64,000 bases of DNA from Gracilimonas sp. (GCF_040218225.1 NZ_JAVJQO010000004.1:372001-436000), one strand, 5' to 3'; numbered from the stretch's first letter, positions 54,212-63,020 are shown. Notes: generated from the sequence alone by a model not told the origin. Program-made: numbers and translations.

Positions 54212-55294
54212 TCACCGATTTAAATCAAACCTAAGTGAGATTCGGTGGGTAAAACCTAAATCGCTGGAAGCGCCGGCAAAGCTGGTAAATCCATAATCCA
54301 GCACAAATGAAGAAAGCTTGAGACCAAGTCCAAGGGTAGGTGAAACCGAAAAACCAGACACCGGGTCGGTGATGAAATTGGTGACTCCGGCCCTAAATGC
54401 TATAATATCCTTATAAGAAATTTCACTCCCCACATGAGGCTCAATGCTCATGCTTCCCACATTGAGGTAATAAGCTTGTCGGTTTTCAAAAAGCAGATCA
54501 ACATCTGCTGCGGCTGAAACCAGAAAGTCCGTTCCGATTGGGAATAACTTAGCCGCTCCCAATTTTACAGACGGGAGCACGAACTCATTTTGCCCTGTTG
54601 GGAGAGTGGCGCCAAGGCTATCAAACTGTGCTTCATAATCACCAAAGGCTCCTTCATTTACATCCCACATTTTTTGCATTGTGGTGATGTCGTGAACGGT
54701 AATTCCAAAAATGGCAAAATCGGTCTTATACTTCGCTCCGATATCCAGGCTGTACCCCCAGGCTTCTGCAAAAGGACCTAATTTTTGACGGATGATTTTT
54801 GCCGAAGCCCCATAAGACAACTGCTCTGTTTTTTGAAGAGCATAGGAAAAGAAAAGCGCCATGTCGGCCGCACTGAATCGGGTAATGTAATCTTCCACAT
54901 TACCTTTGGGTTGATCCCGTTCACGATCCCAGGCATTCAGTGTGTTCGCAATATTATCCACTCCCTGACGGAAGAAACTGATGGAAACCACTCCCTTGCT
55001 TGACTTCAGAGGAAGGGCCGCCGCACCATAATCATACCCAACTATCCCACTGAATCGTTCGGAGTGCATGTACATGATTTGCGGGGTTTCTACCTCTGCC
55101 AAACCCGCCACATTCCAATAAGCCGATGTAACATCGCTGGTTAGCGCGGTATGAGCACTCCCCATTCCAAGGGCACGTGCACCGCTCCCCGTAGTCAGAA
55201 AGTCATTTCCATACTTTGCCTGTGTAGTTTGGGCGATTGTGAGAATAGGTATCATCACAAAAAATAAAAGCGCGGGCAAGAATCGGTTCATCAA
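54212..55294 (-). CDS. PorV/PorQ-family outer-membrane beta-barrel protein
   Basis: A signal peptide (ALLFFVMIPILTIAQ) leads to a barrel of about 340 residues. The opening KYGNDFLTTGSGARALGMGSAHTALTSDVTSAYWNVAGLAEVE is a hallmark of the PorV/PorQ family, including the type IX secretion system proteins. The final strand ends RISLRFDLNR. PorV is part of the type IX system in Bacteroidota, but family members also occur outside it, and no other por genes are in the window. A promoter match is at 55313-55320. Confidence 0.88.
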   Translation of the reverse strand: MMNRFLPALLFFVMIPILTIAQTTQAKYGNDFLTTGSGARALGMGSAHTALTSDVTSAYWNVAGLAEVETPQIMYMHSERFSGIVGYDYGAAALPLKSSKGVVSISFFRQGVDNIANTLNAWDRERDQPKGNVEDYITRFSAADMALFFSYALQKTEQLSYGASAKIIRQKLGPFAEAWGYSLDIGAKYKTDFAIFGITVHDITTMQKMWDVNEGAFGDYEAQFDSLGATLPTGQNEFVLPSVKLGAAKLFPIGTDFLVSAAADVDLLFENRQAYYLNVGSMSIEPHVGSEISYKDIIAFRAGVTNFITDPVSGFSVSPTLGLGLKLSSFVLDYGFTSFAGASSDLGFTHRISLRFDLNR

Positions 55295-55312
55295 AAAACA
55301 GCGATAAAAATT

Positions 55313-55320
55313 AAAAGTTA
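55313..55320 (-). promoter_or_regulatory. -7 element upstream of the PorV/PorQ-family gene
   Basis: On the minus strand TAACTTTT lies 18 bp before the ATG at 55294. The spacing is shorter than for most other matches, so confidence is low. Confidence 0.3.
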
Positions 55321-55480
55321 CTGTAGCGCTTTAAACGATATATTCTGTGACTTATTTGAGATGAAAATTGCACTTTCTACGGTTGCAGAGAGAGCCAGTA
55401 TTTCTTAGTATAAGCACACTCCACTGAAAGGGCAACTGTTGGTTGAAAATTGCCTTTTAACCCATTTAAATAATGCATTT

Positions 55481-56596
55481 ATGAAATTTTCTGTATCGAG
55501 CAACGAACTCAATAAAGGGCTTTCGGCCGTGATTGGAGCCGTGCCCTCAAAAGCCACGCTTCCTATTTTGGAAACTATCCTTTTTGAAAGCGAAGATGGA
55601 AAACTGAAACTCACGGCTACCGACCTTGAGATTTCGATCATAGAGTATATTGATGCAGATATTGAAGAAGATGGCGCTGTTGCCATTCCTGCACGTCGGT
55701 TATTGGAGACCTTGCGTCAGCTCCCGAATATCCCTGTTTTCTTTGATGTTGATGATCGTAAAAACATCAACTTTCGTACCGATAAAGGTACTTATAAGCT
55801 GGTTGGTGACGATGCCGATGAGTTTCCGGAAGTTCCTAATCTGGATGATGGAACCAGCATCAACACAACTACTGAATTGATGAACAATGCCATCCATAAA
55901 ACATTGTTTGCTGTTTCGAGTGATGACCTGCGTCCGGCTATGATGGGGGTGTATTTCCAGATTGGAACCGATGAGAGTAAATTTGTGGCAACCGACGGTC
56001 ACCGCCTGGTGAAATATACCAACAAAGAAATTACGGCTGATAACGACGTAAATTTCATTGTTCCTGATAAAGCCTTGAACCTCATACAGAAAACTATTGA
56101 TGGAGAAGAGTGTGAGCTGACGGTAACAGAAGATCATGCCCGCTTCAAGAGTGGGGGCACCATTGTTATTACGCGCCTAATCAACGAGCAATATCCAAAT
56201 TACGACTCCGTAATTCCCCGCGATAATGACAAGTTCCTGACCATCAGCAAGGAGCAGATGCTTTCTACGGTAAAGCGTGTGGCTATTTTCTCGAGTACAA
56301 CCACCCGCCAAATCAGATTACAACTGGGCTCTGACAAGCTTACCATTCGGGCTGAGGATCTCGACATGAGCAGTGAAGCTAAAGAAACCATCAGTTGTGA
56401 GTATTCCGACGAAGAAATGGAAATTGGCTTTAATGCTAAATATCTGGGTGACGTACTCAGCAATATCGATGACGAAGAAGTCACTTTTGAGTTTTCATCT
56501 CCAAATCGCGCTGGTATTGTGAAACCATCTGAAGAGAACGAAAACGAAGATATTTTAATGCTGGTAATGCCAGTGATGCTCAACAGCTATGCCTGA
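55481..56596 (+). CDS. dnaN: DNA polymerase III sliding clamp (beta subunit)
   Basis: The ring-shaped processivity clamp. I chose ATG at 55481, which gives the usual N-terminus MKFSVSSNELNKGLSAVIGAVPSK; an upstream GTG at 55439 would add 14 residues. The three clamp domains are seen through ATDLEISI, the central ATDGHRLVKYT and the C-terminal VMPVMLNSYA. At 371 residues it is normal. The stop codon overlaps the ATG of the SAM hydrolase by one base. The gene is not next to dnaA or recF here. Confidence 0.96.
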   Translation: MKFSVSSNELNKGLSAVIGAVPSKATLPILETILFESEDGKLKLTATDLEISIIEYIDADIEEDGAVAIPARRLLETLRQLPNIPVFFDVDDRKNINFRTDKGTYKLVGDDADEFPEVPNLDDGTSINTTTELMNNAIHKTLFAVSSDDLRPAMMGVYFQIGTDESKFVATDGHRLVKYTNKEITADNDVNFIVPDKALNLIQKTIDGEECELTVTEDHARFKSGGTIVITRLINEQYPNYDSVIPRDNDKFLTISKEQMLSTVKRVAIFSSTTTRQIRLQLGSDKLTIRAEDLDMSSEAKETISCEYSDEEMEIGFNAKYLGDVLSNIDDEEVTFEFSSPNRAGIVKPSEENENEDILMLVMPVMLNSYA

Positions 56597-57387
56597 TGAG
56601 TCAAATAATAACCCTCACATCTGATTTTGGTCTGCAAGACCATTATGTGAGCGCTATGAAGGCGGTCATCCTTGGAATTGCTCCCGATGCCCGCCTCATC
56701 GATATCTCTCATGATATACCTCCGCAGGACATTATGGCCGGAGCATGGGTGGTTCGTAATGCTGCTTTTCTCTTTCCTCCCGGAACCGTACATCTTGTAG
56801 TTGTGGATCCTGGTGTGGGAACGCCTCGTCATCCTATCGCCCTGAAAATCAAAGACCAGTATTTTGTTGGCCCTGATAATGGCATTTTCTCCCTTTTCTT
56901 TGATGAGTTTGAACACGAGGCCATTAAGCTCAACAATAAAGATTTCTGGAGACAAGAAGGGTTGTCCAAGACGTTCCACGGTCGCGATATTTTTGCTCCC
57001 GTTACAGCCCATCTAAGCAATGGTGTTTCTTTTGAAGAAATAGGTGAGCCGATTGAAGAGTTGATTACTTATCACTGGGCGGTTCCCATCGCTGATAAAG
57101 ACGGTCTCCAGGGCTGGGTAGTTCATATTGACCGGTTTGGCAACCTGATTACCAATATCTCTCAGCAGCTAATAGAGGAACACATCAAAAAGAAGGATGT
57201 GAAAATTTATGTGGGCAATACGATGCTTAAAAAAATTGTCTCCACGTTTGGAGATGTGGAGGAGGGCGAGCCCGCCGCTTTTATAGGAAGTTCAGGTATG
57301 TTGGAAATCGGCATCAACAAAGGAAATGCAGGCCGGATGTTAAGTGTTGATAAAGGTGCCCAAATCTCGATCGTGCTGCAAAAATAG
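56596..57387 (+). CDS. S-adenosyl-L-methionine hydrolase (adenosine-forming), DUF62 family
   Basis: Splits SAM to adenosine and methionine. The 263 residues have the DUF62 signature: ITLTSDFGLQDHYVSAMKAV, SHDIPPQDI, VVDPGVGTPRHP and FHGRDIFAPVTAHLSNG. This family includes fluorinase and chlorinase, but the sequence lacks features that would justify that label. The role in SAM or methyl balance is inferred. It starts in the dnaN stop codon, which suggests coupled translation with dnaN. Confidence 0.9.
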   Translation: MSQIITLTSDFGLQDHYVSAMKAVILGIAPDARLIDISHDIPPQDIMAGAWVVRNAAFLFPPGTVHLVVVDPGVGTPRHPIALKIKDQYFVGPDNGIFSLFFDEFEHEAIKLNNKDFWRQEGLSKTFHGRDIFAPVTAHLSNGVSFEEIGEPIEELITYHWAVPIADKDGLQGWVVHIDRFGNLITNISQQLIEEHIKKKDVKIYVGNTMLKKIVSTFGDVEEGEPAAFIGSSGMLEIGINKGNAGRMLSVDKGAQISIVLQK

Positions 57388-57443
57388 CTGTAACACCTCG
57401 GGCTATTTGGCGTATTCATCACAAAACAAAATGATTAGTTTTT

Positions 57444-58250
57444 ATGACTCTTGAATTACGCTCCCCCATAGATGAACGAGCCGGAATTTCCATTCCTGAT
57501 GAAGTTGCCAAACTTTCCACCCCATTCAACGGAACCGTGGGCTCTAAAGAAGGGGACGAGTACCAGGTAAAAAACAACATCATTGATCTTTTGGGGAAAG
57601 AGCCGGAATTCACGTCTATTGCCCAAAGCACCAATCACTGGAAAATCACGGCTGCTATTTACGAAGACATCTGGCGAAAACGGTCGCTCTCCTTGCTTTC
57701 CGGAGAGGAATTTCCGATCGAAAAAGAACATGAACTGCTTATTGACTGGACTGCTCCTGAAGAAGGTGGATTATATCTGGATTTAGGATGCTCTACAGCT
57801 CTGTATGGGCGGGCACTAAAAGCCGCACAGAAAAAAGCCAACATTGTTGCCCTCGATTTTTCGTATCAGATGCTGGAAGAAGCACGCCTCAAAGCCGAAG
57901 CGGACGAAACCGATATGTATTTCCTGAGGGCGGACGGGCGCGAACTGCCTTTCTTCTCTAAAACATTTGACGGCATCGTGATGGGTGGAACACTTAATGA
58001 ACTTACCGAAGTGCTGAAAGTTCTTTACGAAGCCAAGCGCGTTATTAAAGATGATGGGGTTTTCTTTATGATGCACCTTATTAAATCTGATGCCTGGTAT
58101 GGTCGTCTTTTGCAGGAATCTGCTGCAATTGGGGGGATTCATTTCTGGACAGTGGAGGAGAGCAACAAGCTTTTCAGTCAAGCTGGATTTAATGTGGAAG
58201 AGCAGTTGGTGAAGGGGATTGTTTGTTTTACAAAGCTAACCCCAGCCTAA
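57444..58250 (+). CDS. Class I SAM-dependent methyltransferase with Trm112-like N-terminal part
   Basis: 268 residues. The SAM-binding loop is YLDLGCSTALYGRAL near residue 112, followed by VALDFSYQMLEEAR and FDGIVMGGTLNEL. The first about 60 residues (LRSPIDERAG, GDEYQVKNNIIDLLG) resemble the small Trm112/UPF0434 zinc-ribbon protein without its cysteines. The substrate is unknown. It overlaps the convergent TonB-domain gene by 4 bp. Confidence 0.8.
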   Translation: MTLELRSPIDERAGISIPDEVAKLSTPFNGTVGSKEGDEYQVKNNIIDLLGKEPEFTSIAQSTNHWKITAAIYEDIWRKRSLSLLSGEEFPIEKEHELLIDWTAPEEGGLYLDLGCSTALYGRALKAAQKKANIVALDFSYQMLEEARLKAEADETDMYFLRADGRELPFFSKTFDGIVMGGTLNELTEVLKVLYEAKRVIKDDGVFFMMHLIKSDAWYGRLLQESAAIGGIHFWTVEESNKLFSQAGFNVEEQLVKGIVCFTKLTPA

Positions 58251-58654
58251 TTCTCTAATCTAAAGTTGATAGATAGCTGATACTGAACACAAACCGGCTT
58301 GCCGTTTTGTTTGCCCGGTTCAAACTTTGCCTGCTTAACTACCCGAACAGCTTCTTGATCTGCTCCGCCTCCAATTCCTCTTACCATTTGTACTTCGGTG
58401 GGGTCTCCTAATTTATTCACTATAAACTGAACCGTGACCCGTCCTTCTATACCCCGTTCTCTGGCAAGCTCAGGGTACACTACTTTTTGTTGCAGCTCGG
58501 CCATGCCTCCAATTAGTACAGGCATTTCTTCTACTACTACATAAAAGTCATCGCAGAACCGAAGATCTGGTGAGAAATCGAAATAGGAGCAGCTTGGTAA
58601 TATGATGACTAGCAGAGCTAAAATCCCAATATGCTGTTTAGTCATTTTTCTCAT
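58247..58654 (-). CDS. TonB C-terminal domain lipoprotein
   Basis: 135 residues: a lipoprotein-type signal with lipobox LPSC near residue 22, then a TonB C-terminal fold. The motifs VVYPELARERGIEGRVTVQFIVNKLGDPTEVQMVRGIGGGAD and CVQYQLSINF are typical of TonB-family energy transducers. The usual proline-rich linker and inner-membrane helix are missing, so energy coupling is doubtful; a binding domain is more likely. It lies 4 bp behind argS on the same strand. Confidence 0.82.
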   Translation of the reverse strand: MRKMTKQHIGILALLVIILPSCSYFDFSPDLRFCDDFYVVVEEMPVLIGGMAELQQKVVYPELARERGIEGRVTVQFIVNKLGDPTEVQMVRGIGGGADQEAVRVVKQAKFEPGKQNGKPVCVQYQLSINFRLEN

Positions 58655-58658
58655 ACGC

Positions 58659-60287
58659 TTACATTTGGTCTGGTGCAGAAATTCCTAGTATACCCAATCC
58701 ATTCCTGAGCACTTGTGCTACAGCTTTGGCCAACTCCATTCTTGCCTGTGCAAGCTCTTCATCTTCTCCCAAAATCCGGCAATCATGATAGAAACTGGTG
58801 AAGTCGGAAGCCAGTTCATTCAGAAAGGTAATTACATGATGGGGTTCTCGAAGTCGCGCTGCATTGGCAATCGTTTCAGGAAATTTCAACATGGTCTTTA
58901 TCAGCGTGATTTCAGTAGGGTGATTTAACAAACTTAAATCAACCTCTTCTGAAAAATCGTACTCATCTTCTACTTTGCGAAGAATACTCGCGATTCGGGC
59001 GTGTGCATATTGCAGGTAGAATACCGGGTTTTTCTCGCCGGCCTCTTTTGCCTGGGCAATATCAAACTCGAGGTGCGTATTGGGAGAGCGCATCAGGAAG
59101 AAGAAGCGGGTTACATCAGCTCCCACTTCATCCATGAGTTCGTCAAGTGTCACAAAGTTTGCCTTTCGGGTACTCATTTTGAATGGTTTGCCATCTTTCA
59201 CAATCGTCACAAACTGGTAAACCACCACGTCCACTTTTTCAGGATCATAACCCAGAGATTTAATTCCTGAAAGCACATCCGGATAGGTCGCAATATGATC
59301 GGCTCCAAACACATCCACACACAAATCAAAGCCTCGATCCAATTTGTTAGCGTGATAAGCGATATCGGGCAAACGATAGGTGGGCTCGCCGGTACTTTTC
59401 ACTAACACAGTATCTTTGTCTTTGCCGAACTCGGTGGTTTTAAACCAAACGGCCCCGTCTTTATCATATGCTAAATTCAGGTCTCGCAACTTTTCTATGG
59501 TTTCTTCAATCTTACCGTCCTCATAAAGACTGTGCTCATTGAAATAGGAATCCATCTTTATTCCCATCCGGTCCAGCGTTCTGCTGATATCCGCAAATAT
59601 TTCCTCTTCGGCTTTTTCTTTGAACGGCTTCTCGTCTTTGGCTTCAACCAGGTCTTCTCCCTTTTCATCTACCAATGCCTGCGCAATATCCCGAATATAT
59701 TCTCCTTCATACCCTCCTTCTGGAAACTCATCGCTCTTGCCTAGCAACTCTAAATAGCGCGCCTGAACACTTTCACCCAAAACACGCATTTGCCGGCCGG
59801 CATCATTAAAGTAGTACTCACGCTCTACCTCAGCGCCGGTCCATTCCAGTAGGCGGGAAACGGTGTCACCTAAGACTGCATTTCTGCCGTGACCAACCGT
59901 AAGCGGACCAGTTGGATTAGCACTCACAAACTCAACCAAAACTCGTTTGCCTGCATAAGCATCGGTCTTTCCATAGTCGGCACCTGAATTAAGAATTTCG
60001 CCCAGCTCATCAAATAAAAAATCCTGTGCAAACCGAAAGTTTATAAACCCCGGCCCAGCTATTTCTACAGCTGATATCTTCTTTTCGTCGTACTCCAGTC
60101 CACCTACTATTTGCTGGGCAATGGCGCGTGGATTGTTCTTTAAAGGCTTTGCCAGCATCATCGCTACATTAGTAGCGGCATCACCATGTTCAGGCTGATT
60201 AGGCTCCTCTATACGGATTTCTGGTTGTTCTTCCAGCTCAAACTGATCCAGCGATTTGCTGATGATCTCAACTAAATATTCTTTCAT
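58659..60287 (-). CDS. argS: Arginyl-tRNA synthetase
   Basis: Charges tRNA-Arg. I chose ATG at 60287 over the GTG at 60311 because the promoter element TATCTTTG (60314-60321) would almost touch the GTG. The HIGH-like motif reads NPTGPLTVGHGRNAVLGD, so the first His of the usual HVGH is Thr. KMSTRKANFV is the KMSK loop. The N-terminal Arg-tRNA domain (RIEEPNQPEHGDAATNVA) and the C-terminal DALR domain (FTSFYHDCRI) are intact. At 542 residues it is normal for the enzyme. Confidence 0.94.
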   Translation of the reverse strand: MKEYLVEIISKSLDQFELEEQPEIRIEEPNQPEHGDAATNVAMMLAKPLKNNPRAIAQQIVGGLEYDEKKISAVEIAGPGFINFRFAQDFLFDELGEILNSGADYGKTDAYAGKRVLVEFVSANPTGPLTVGHGRNAVLGDTVSRLLEWTGAEVEREYYFNDAGRQMRVLGESVQARYLELLGKSDEFPEGGYEGEYIRDIAQALVDEKGEDLVEAKDEKPFKEKAEEEIFADISRTLDRMGIKMDSYFNEHSLYEDGKIEETIEKLRDLNLAYDKDGAVWFKTTEFGKDKDTVLVKSTGEPTYRLPDIAYHANKLDRGFDLCVDVFGADHIATYPDVLSGIKSLGYDPEKVDVVVYQFVTIVKDGKPFKMSTRKANFVTLDELMDEVGADVTRFFFLMRSPNTHLEFDIAQAKEAGEKNPVFYLQYAHARIASILRKVEDEYDFSEEVDLSLLNHPTEITLIKTMLKFPETIANAARLREPHHVITFLNELASDFTSFYHDCRILGEDEELAQARMELAKAVAQVLRNGLGILGISAPDQM

Positions 60288-60313
60288 GAAAAAATGGGTT
60301 TCAAAATTCACTT

Positions 60314-60321
60314 CAAAGATA
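60314..60321 (-). promoter_or_regulatory. -7 element upstream of argS
   Basis: TATCTTTG on the minus strand, an exact TAnnTTTG match, lies 26 bp before ATG 60287. It decides between two possible argS starts. Confidence 0.55.
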
Positions 60322-60350
60322 AGGGAAATGCGCCTTAGGATACATCTCTT

Positions 60351-61109
60351 TTAGTCTGCAATTGTAACGGCGAATATGAGAAGTGCAATTATCAGAATAA
60401 GAACATAACCGAACAACATCAGTATCACTTTTGCTATTACCCTGATAGTGCTTTGGCCAAAAAACTCCTTCAGGTAACTGTACATGTAATAGAATAAAAG
60501 GATGGATGCCAGACCACCTATACCAATGTTCAGGATTCTTGGAAACCCCATCTCGGTGTATACTTTCAAATAATGATCCGTTATGGCCCGAACGATAAAC
60601 AGAAAGAACAATACGGAATGAAGATGCAATGCAAGTACTAATGACTCAAGATAGTATTTGGCTTGTTTTTGATGAATAAGGTGAATAACACCCGCAAAGG
60701 CCGGCGCAAATAAAATGATAAATGATTTCATGAAGTTGGTGAACTGATCTTCATTACCATCCAGATCAAAAGAGTTCATGAAAAGAATACTATTTACATC
60801 CGTGATGGAAAGCACAAAAAAGTAGAGCGCACTAAACGTGAAGTAGATCCTGAAAGGAGAAATAAAGCGTTGCCTTTTTCCGGATAAATATTCTTTTGTG
60901 ATATGCCCCGGTTTTAGGAAAAGTTCCTTTAGCGTTTTCAAAACCCGGTTATCAATATTGAACATCGTATCGATGGAATCCTGGGTAACAACCGAAAGCG
61001 AAAGATTTCCTTCATAAAACTTTTGCCCGCAGTTGGCGCAAAAGTTTCCGGTTCTTTTGGTTCCGCAATTCAGGCAATGTGTTTTTGATGGTTCTTTCCG
61101 GGCTTCCAT
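60351..61109 (-). CDS. DUF3667 membrane protein with N-terminal zinc ribbon
   Basis: I chose ATG at 61109 because it brings the zinc ribbon close to the N-terminus, as is usual for DUF3667; a GTG at 61142 lies close behind a terminator. The ribbon is CLNCGTKRTGNFCANCGQ. FSALYFFVLSI starts a membrane region with about four helices (also IILFAPAFAGVI, SVLFFLFIVRAI, ILMLFGYVLILIIALLIFAV). The function of the family is not known. It stands alone behind a strong terminator. Confidence 0.8.
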   Translation of the reverse strand: MEARKEPSKTHCLNCGTKRTGNFCANCGQKFYEGNLSLSVVTQDSIDTMFNIDNRVLKTLKELFLKPGHITKEYLSGKRQRFISPFRIYFTFSALYFFVLSITDVNSILFMNSFDLDGNEDQFTNFMKSFIILFAPAFAGVIHLIHQKQAKYYLESLVLALHLHSVLFFLFIVRAITDHYLKVYTEMGFPRILNIGIGGLASILLFYYMYSYLKEFFGQSTIRVIAKVILMLFGYVLILIIALLIFAVTIAD

Positions 61110-61150
61110 TTCCGAAAATAGCAAAGATTTGATCTTTTTCACCTACAAAT

Positions 61151-61179
61151 AAAAAAAGGAGCCCTTGCAAGGCTCCTTT
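61151..61179 (-). terminator. Intrinsic terminator after the DsbA-like gene
   Basis: AAAGGAGCC and GGCTCCTTT form a perfect 9-bp stem with a 7-base loop; on the minus strand the T-run continues for several bases. It ends the nifS-like/dsbA-like transcript and separates it from the DUF3667 gene. Confidence 0.85.
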
Positions 61180-61208
61180 AATGAAACTGATTCAGCGTGA
61201 CATTCTAT

Positions 61209-61772
61209 CTATTTAGTCATTGCTTCAATAAGCTGTTTGAACTGCTCAAACGTCCGTGGATTGTTCTCCACTTTGGTTCCGTTAATGAAAAAGGTAGGGG
61301 TTGAATTTACATTCAGATTCAGGCCTTCTCGTTTATCGGCCATCACTTTTCGTTGCATATCGGCCGAATTCATATCATTTCTGAACTGCTCCATATCCAG
61401 ACTCAGGCTTTTTGCATATCCTATAAAAATGGCTTCTGCATTACCTCGGGCCCACTGCTCTTGCCCTGTAAAAATCATGTCATGCATTTCCTGATATTTG
61501 CCCTGCTCCCTGGCCGCCTCAGCAACTCTTGATGCCAATTGAGCATGCTCGTGCATATTGAGCGGAAAATGCTTGGTGGTAATAGAAATCTCATCTCCAT
61601 ACTCCTGCTTCAACTGCTCTTCGATGGATACAAAATACTTACAGGCCGGACACTGGTAGTCGCTGAATTTCACGATATTTATTTGTGCATCTGATTCTCC
61701 CGAATCCTGAGCAAGTGCCGTGCCGCTGAATAAAATCGCAAACAGAGTGAGTAAAAATAATCCTCTTTTCAT
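61209..61772 (-). CDS. Exported DsbA-like thiol:disulfide oxidoreductase
   Basis: A signal peptide (LFLLTLFAILFSGTALA) leads to a thioredoxin fold of about 160 residues. The redox motif is FSDYQCPACKYF near residue 42, so the site is CPAC, typical of DsbA-like proteins. A cis-Pro follows in VNSTPTFFINGT near residue 163. It oxidises or isomerises exported proteins. Its ATG overlaps the end of the nifS-like gene by 4 bp. Confidence 0.9.
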   Translation of the reverse strand: MKRGLFLLTLFAILFSGTALAQDSGESDAQINIVKFSDYQCPACKYFVSIEEQLKQEYGDEISITTKHFPLNMHEHAQLASRVAEAAREQGKYQEMHDMIFTGQEQWARGNAEAIFIGYAKSLSLDMEQFRNDMNSADMQRKVMADKREGLNLNVNSTPTFFINGTKVENNPRTFEQFKQLIEAMTK

Positions 61773-62941
61773 GTCGTCATCCCTTCTTTATTCTTTTGAT
61801 GATTTACTTTGTCAAAATGTCGTTTTAAGATACCACTCATTTTTTCAATTATCTGTGGAATCTGTTCGGTTTGATTCTCTTTTCCGAATGATAAACGCAC
61901 AAACTCCCGTGCTTCTTGTTCATCTTTTCCAATGGCTGTCATTGTTTTGTTGGGCTTCTCAGAACCAACCTGACATGCACTTCCTGTAGAGATCGCTAAG
62001 CCAGACTGACTGCATTCCAGCATAAAAAACTGTCCTTCCATTCCCGGAAATCTCAACCCTAAAATATTTGGAACTTTTTGCGATGGATGTTCTTCCACAA
62101 CAACCTCAAACTCAAGTTTTTTTAATTCTGAAAGTATTTCTTCCCTAAACTGCTGAATGCGCTGCTGCTCTTTATCCATCTGCTGGGTGATCAGTTTTGC
62201 TGCTGTAGCAAACGATGCAATAGCAGGCACATCACTGGTTCCGGGCTTAAATTTCTTTTGATTATCGGAATCGGGAAAGACCGGTTTCCAGTCCACTTTG
62301 GGATTCATCCAAACCGCTCCACACCCTTTGGGCCCATATATTTTATGGCTTGAAAGGGAAATCGCATCCACATTCAATTTTTGTATATCGATAGGTATGC
62401 GGCCATAGCTTTGAACGCAATCGCTATGAAGCATTATACTTTTTTTGTGAAGAAAAGCACCGATTTTTTCCAGGTTCTGAATAGTTCCTATTTCTGAATT
62501 CACGTGCTGAATAGAAGCAAGAACGGTACCTTCACGGACCAGGTCCTTCAATTCCTCAAAATCCACTTCACCAAATGTATTTACCGGAACTTCCGATACC
62601 TCATAGCCTTCTTCTTTCAGTTTTATAAAGAGGTTTCTTATCGAAGAATGCTCAATAGGGGTGGTAATGATATGTCCTGACCTATCCCCTAAAGAATTTA
62701 ATAGCGAATAAATGGCTAAAAAACTTGCTTCGGTAGCTCCGGAAGTAAAAAACACGTCTTTTGGGCGGGCATTAATGGTGCTTGCCAGCGTTTTGGCGGA
62801 GGCCTCCAAAATCTGCTTTGCCGAGGAGCCCCCATCATGCATGCTGCTGGCATTCCCAAAATAATGCTTAGAGACATTCACATACACTTCCAGTGCTTTG
62901 TCACTAATGGGAGTTGTAGCGGCATGGTCCAGGTAAATCAT
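61769..62941 (-). CDS. Cysteine desulfurase, NifS/IscS type
   Basis: Takes sulfur from cysteine for Fe-S clusters or thio-groups. The PLP lysine is in SSHKIYGPKG near residue 197, the catalytic Cys is in AISTGSACQVGSEKP near residue 320, and MIYLDHAATTPIS is the usual N-terminus. At 390 residues it is normal. It is divergent from nadC, and in B. subtilis a nifS-like gene lies beside nadBCA and serves the Fe-S cluster of NadA. A similar role is possible but unproven. Confidence 0.93.
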   Translation of the reverse strand: MIYLDHAATTPISDKALEVYVNVSKHYFGNASSMHDGGSSAKQILEASAKTLASTINARPKDVFFTSGATEASFLAIYSLLNSLGDRSGHIITTPIEHSSIRNLFIKLKEEGYEVSEVPVNTFGEVDFEELKDLVREGTVLASIQHVNSEIGTIQNLEKIGAFLHKKSIMLHSDCVQSYGRIPIDIQKLNVDAISLSSHKIYGPKGCGAVWMNPKVDWKPVFPDSDNQKKFKPGTSDVPAIASFATAAKLITQQMDKEQQRIQQFREEILSELKKLEFEVVVEEHPSQKVPNILGLRFPGMEGQFFMLECSQSGLAISTGSACQVGSEKPNKTMTAIGKDEQEAREFVRLSFGKENQTEQIPQIIEKMSGILKRHFDKVNHQKNKEGMTT

Positions 62942-62964
62942 CGATGATCGCTCTTATGATTAAA

Positions 62965-62978
62965 AAAAGGTATCTTTG
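62965..62978. promoter_or_regulatory. Overlapping divergent -7 elements of nifS-like and nadC genes
   Basis: On the plus strand TATCTTTG is at 62971-62978, 42 bp before the nadC ATG. On the minus strand TACCTTTT is at 62972-62965, 23 bp before the nifS-like ATG. The two share bases, so only one polymerase could bind at a time. Confidence 0.5.
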
Positions 62979-63020
62979 TTGCCCTTGAAAATAGACAAAT
63001 AAAACGGCTGATTCACTTTT

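Noticed and set aside
56596-57387. Fluorinase or chlorinase
   Set aside because: The family match is to the general DUF62 SAM hydrolase group, and I see no residues that would justify a halogenase label.
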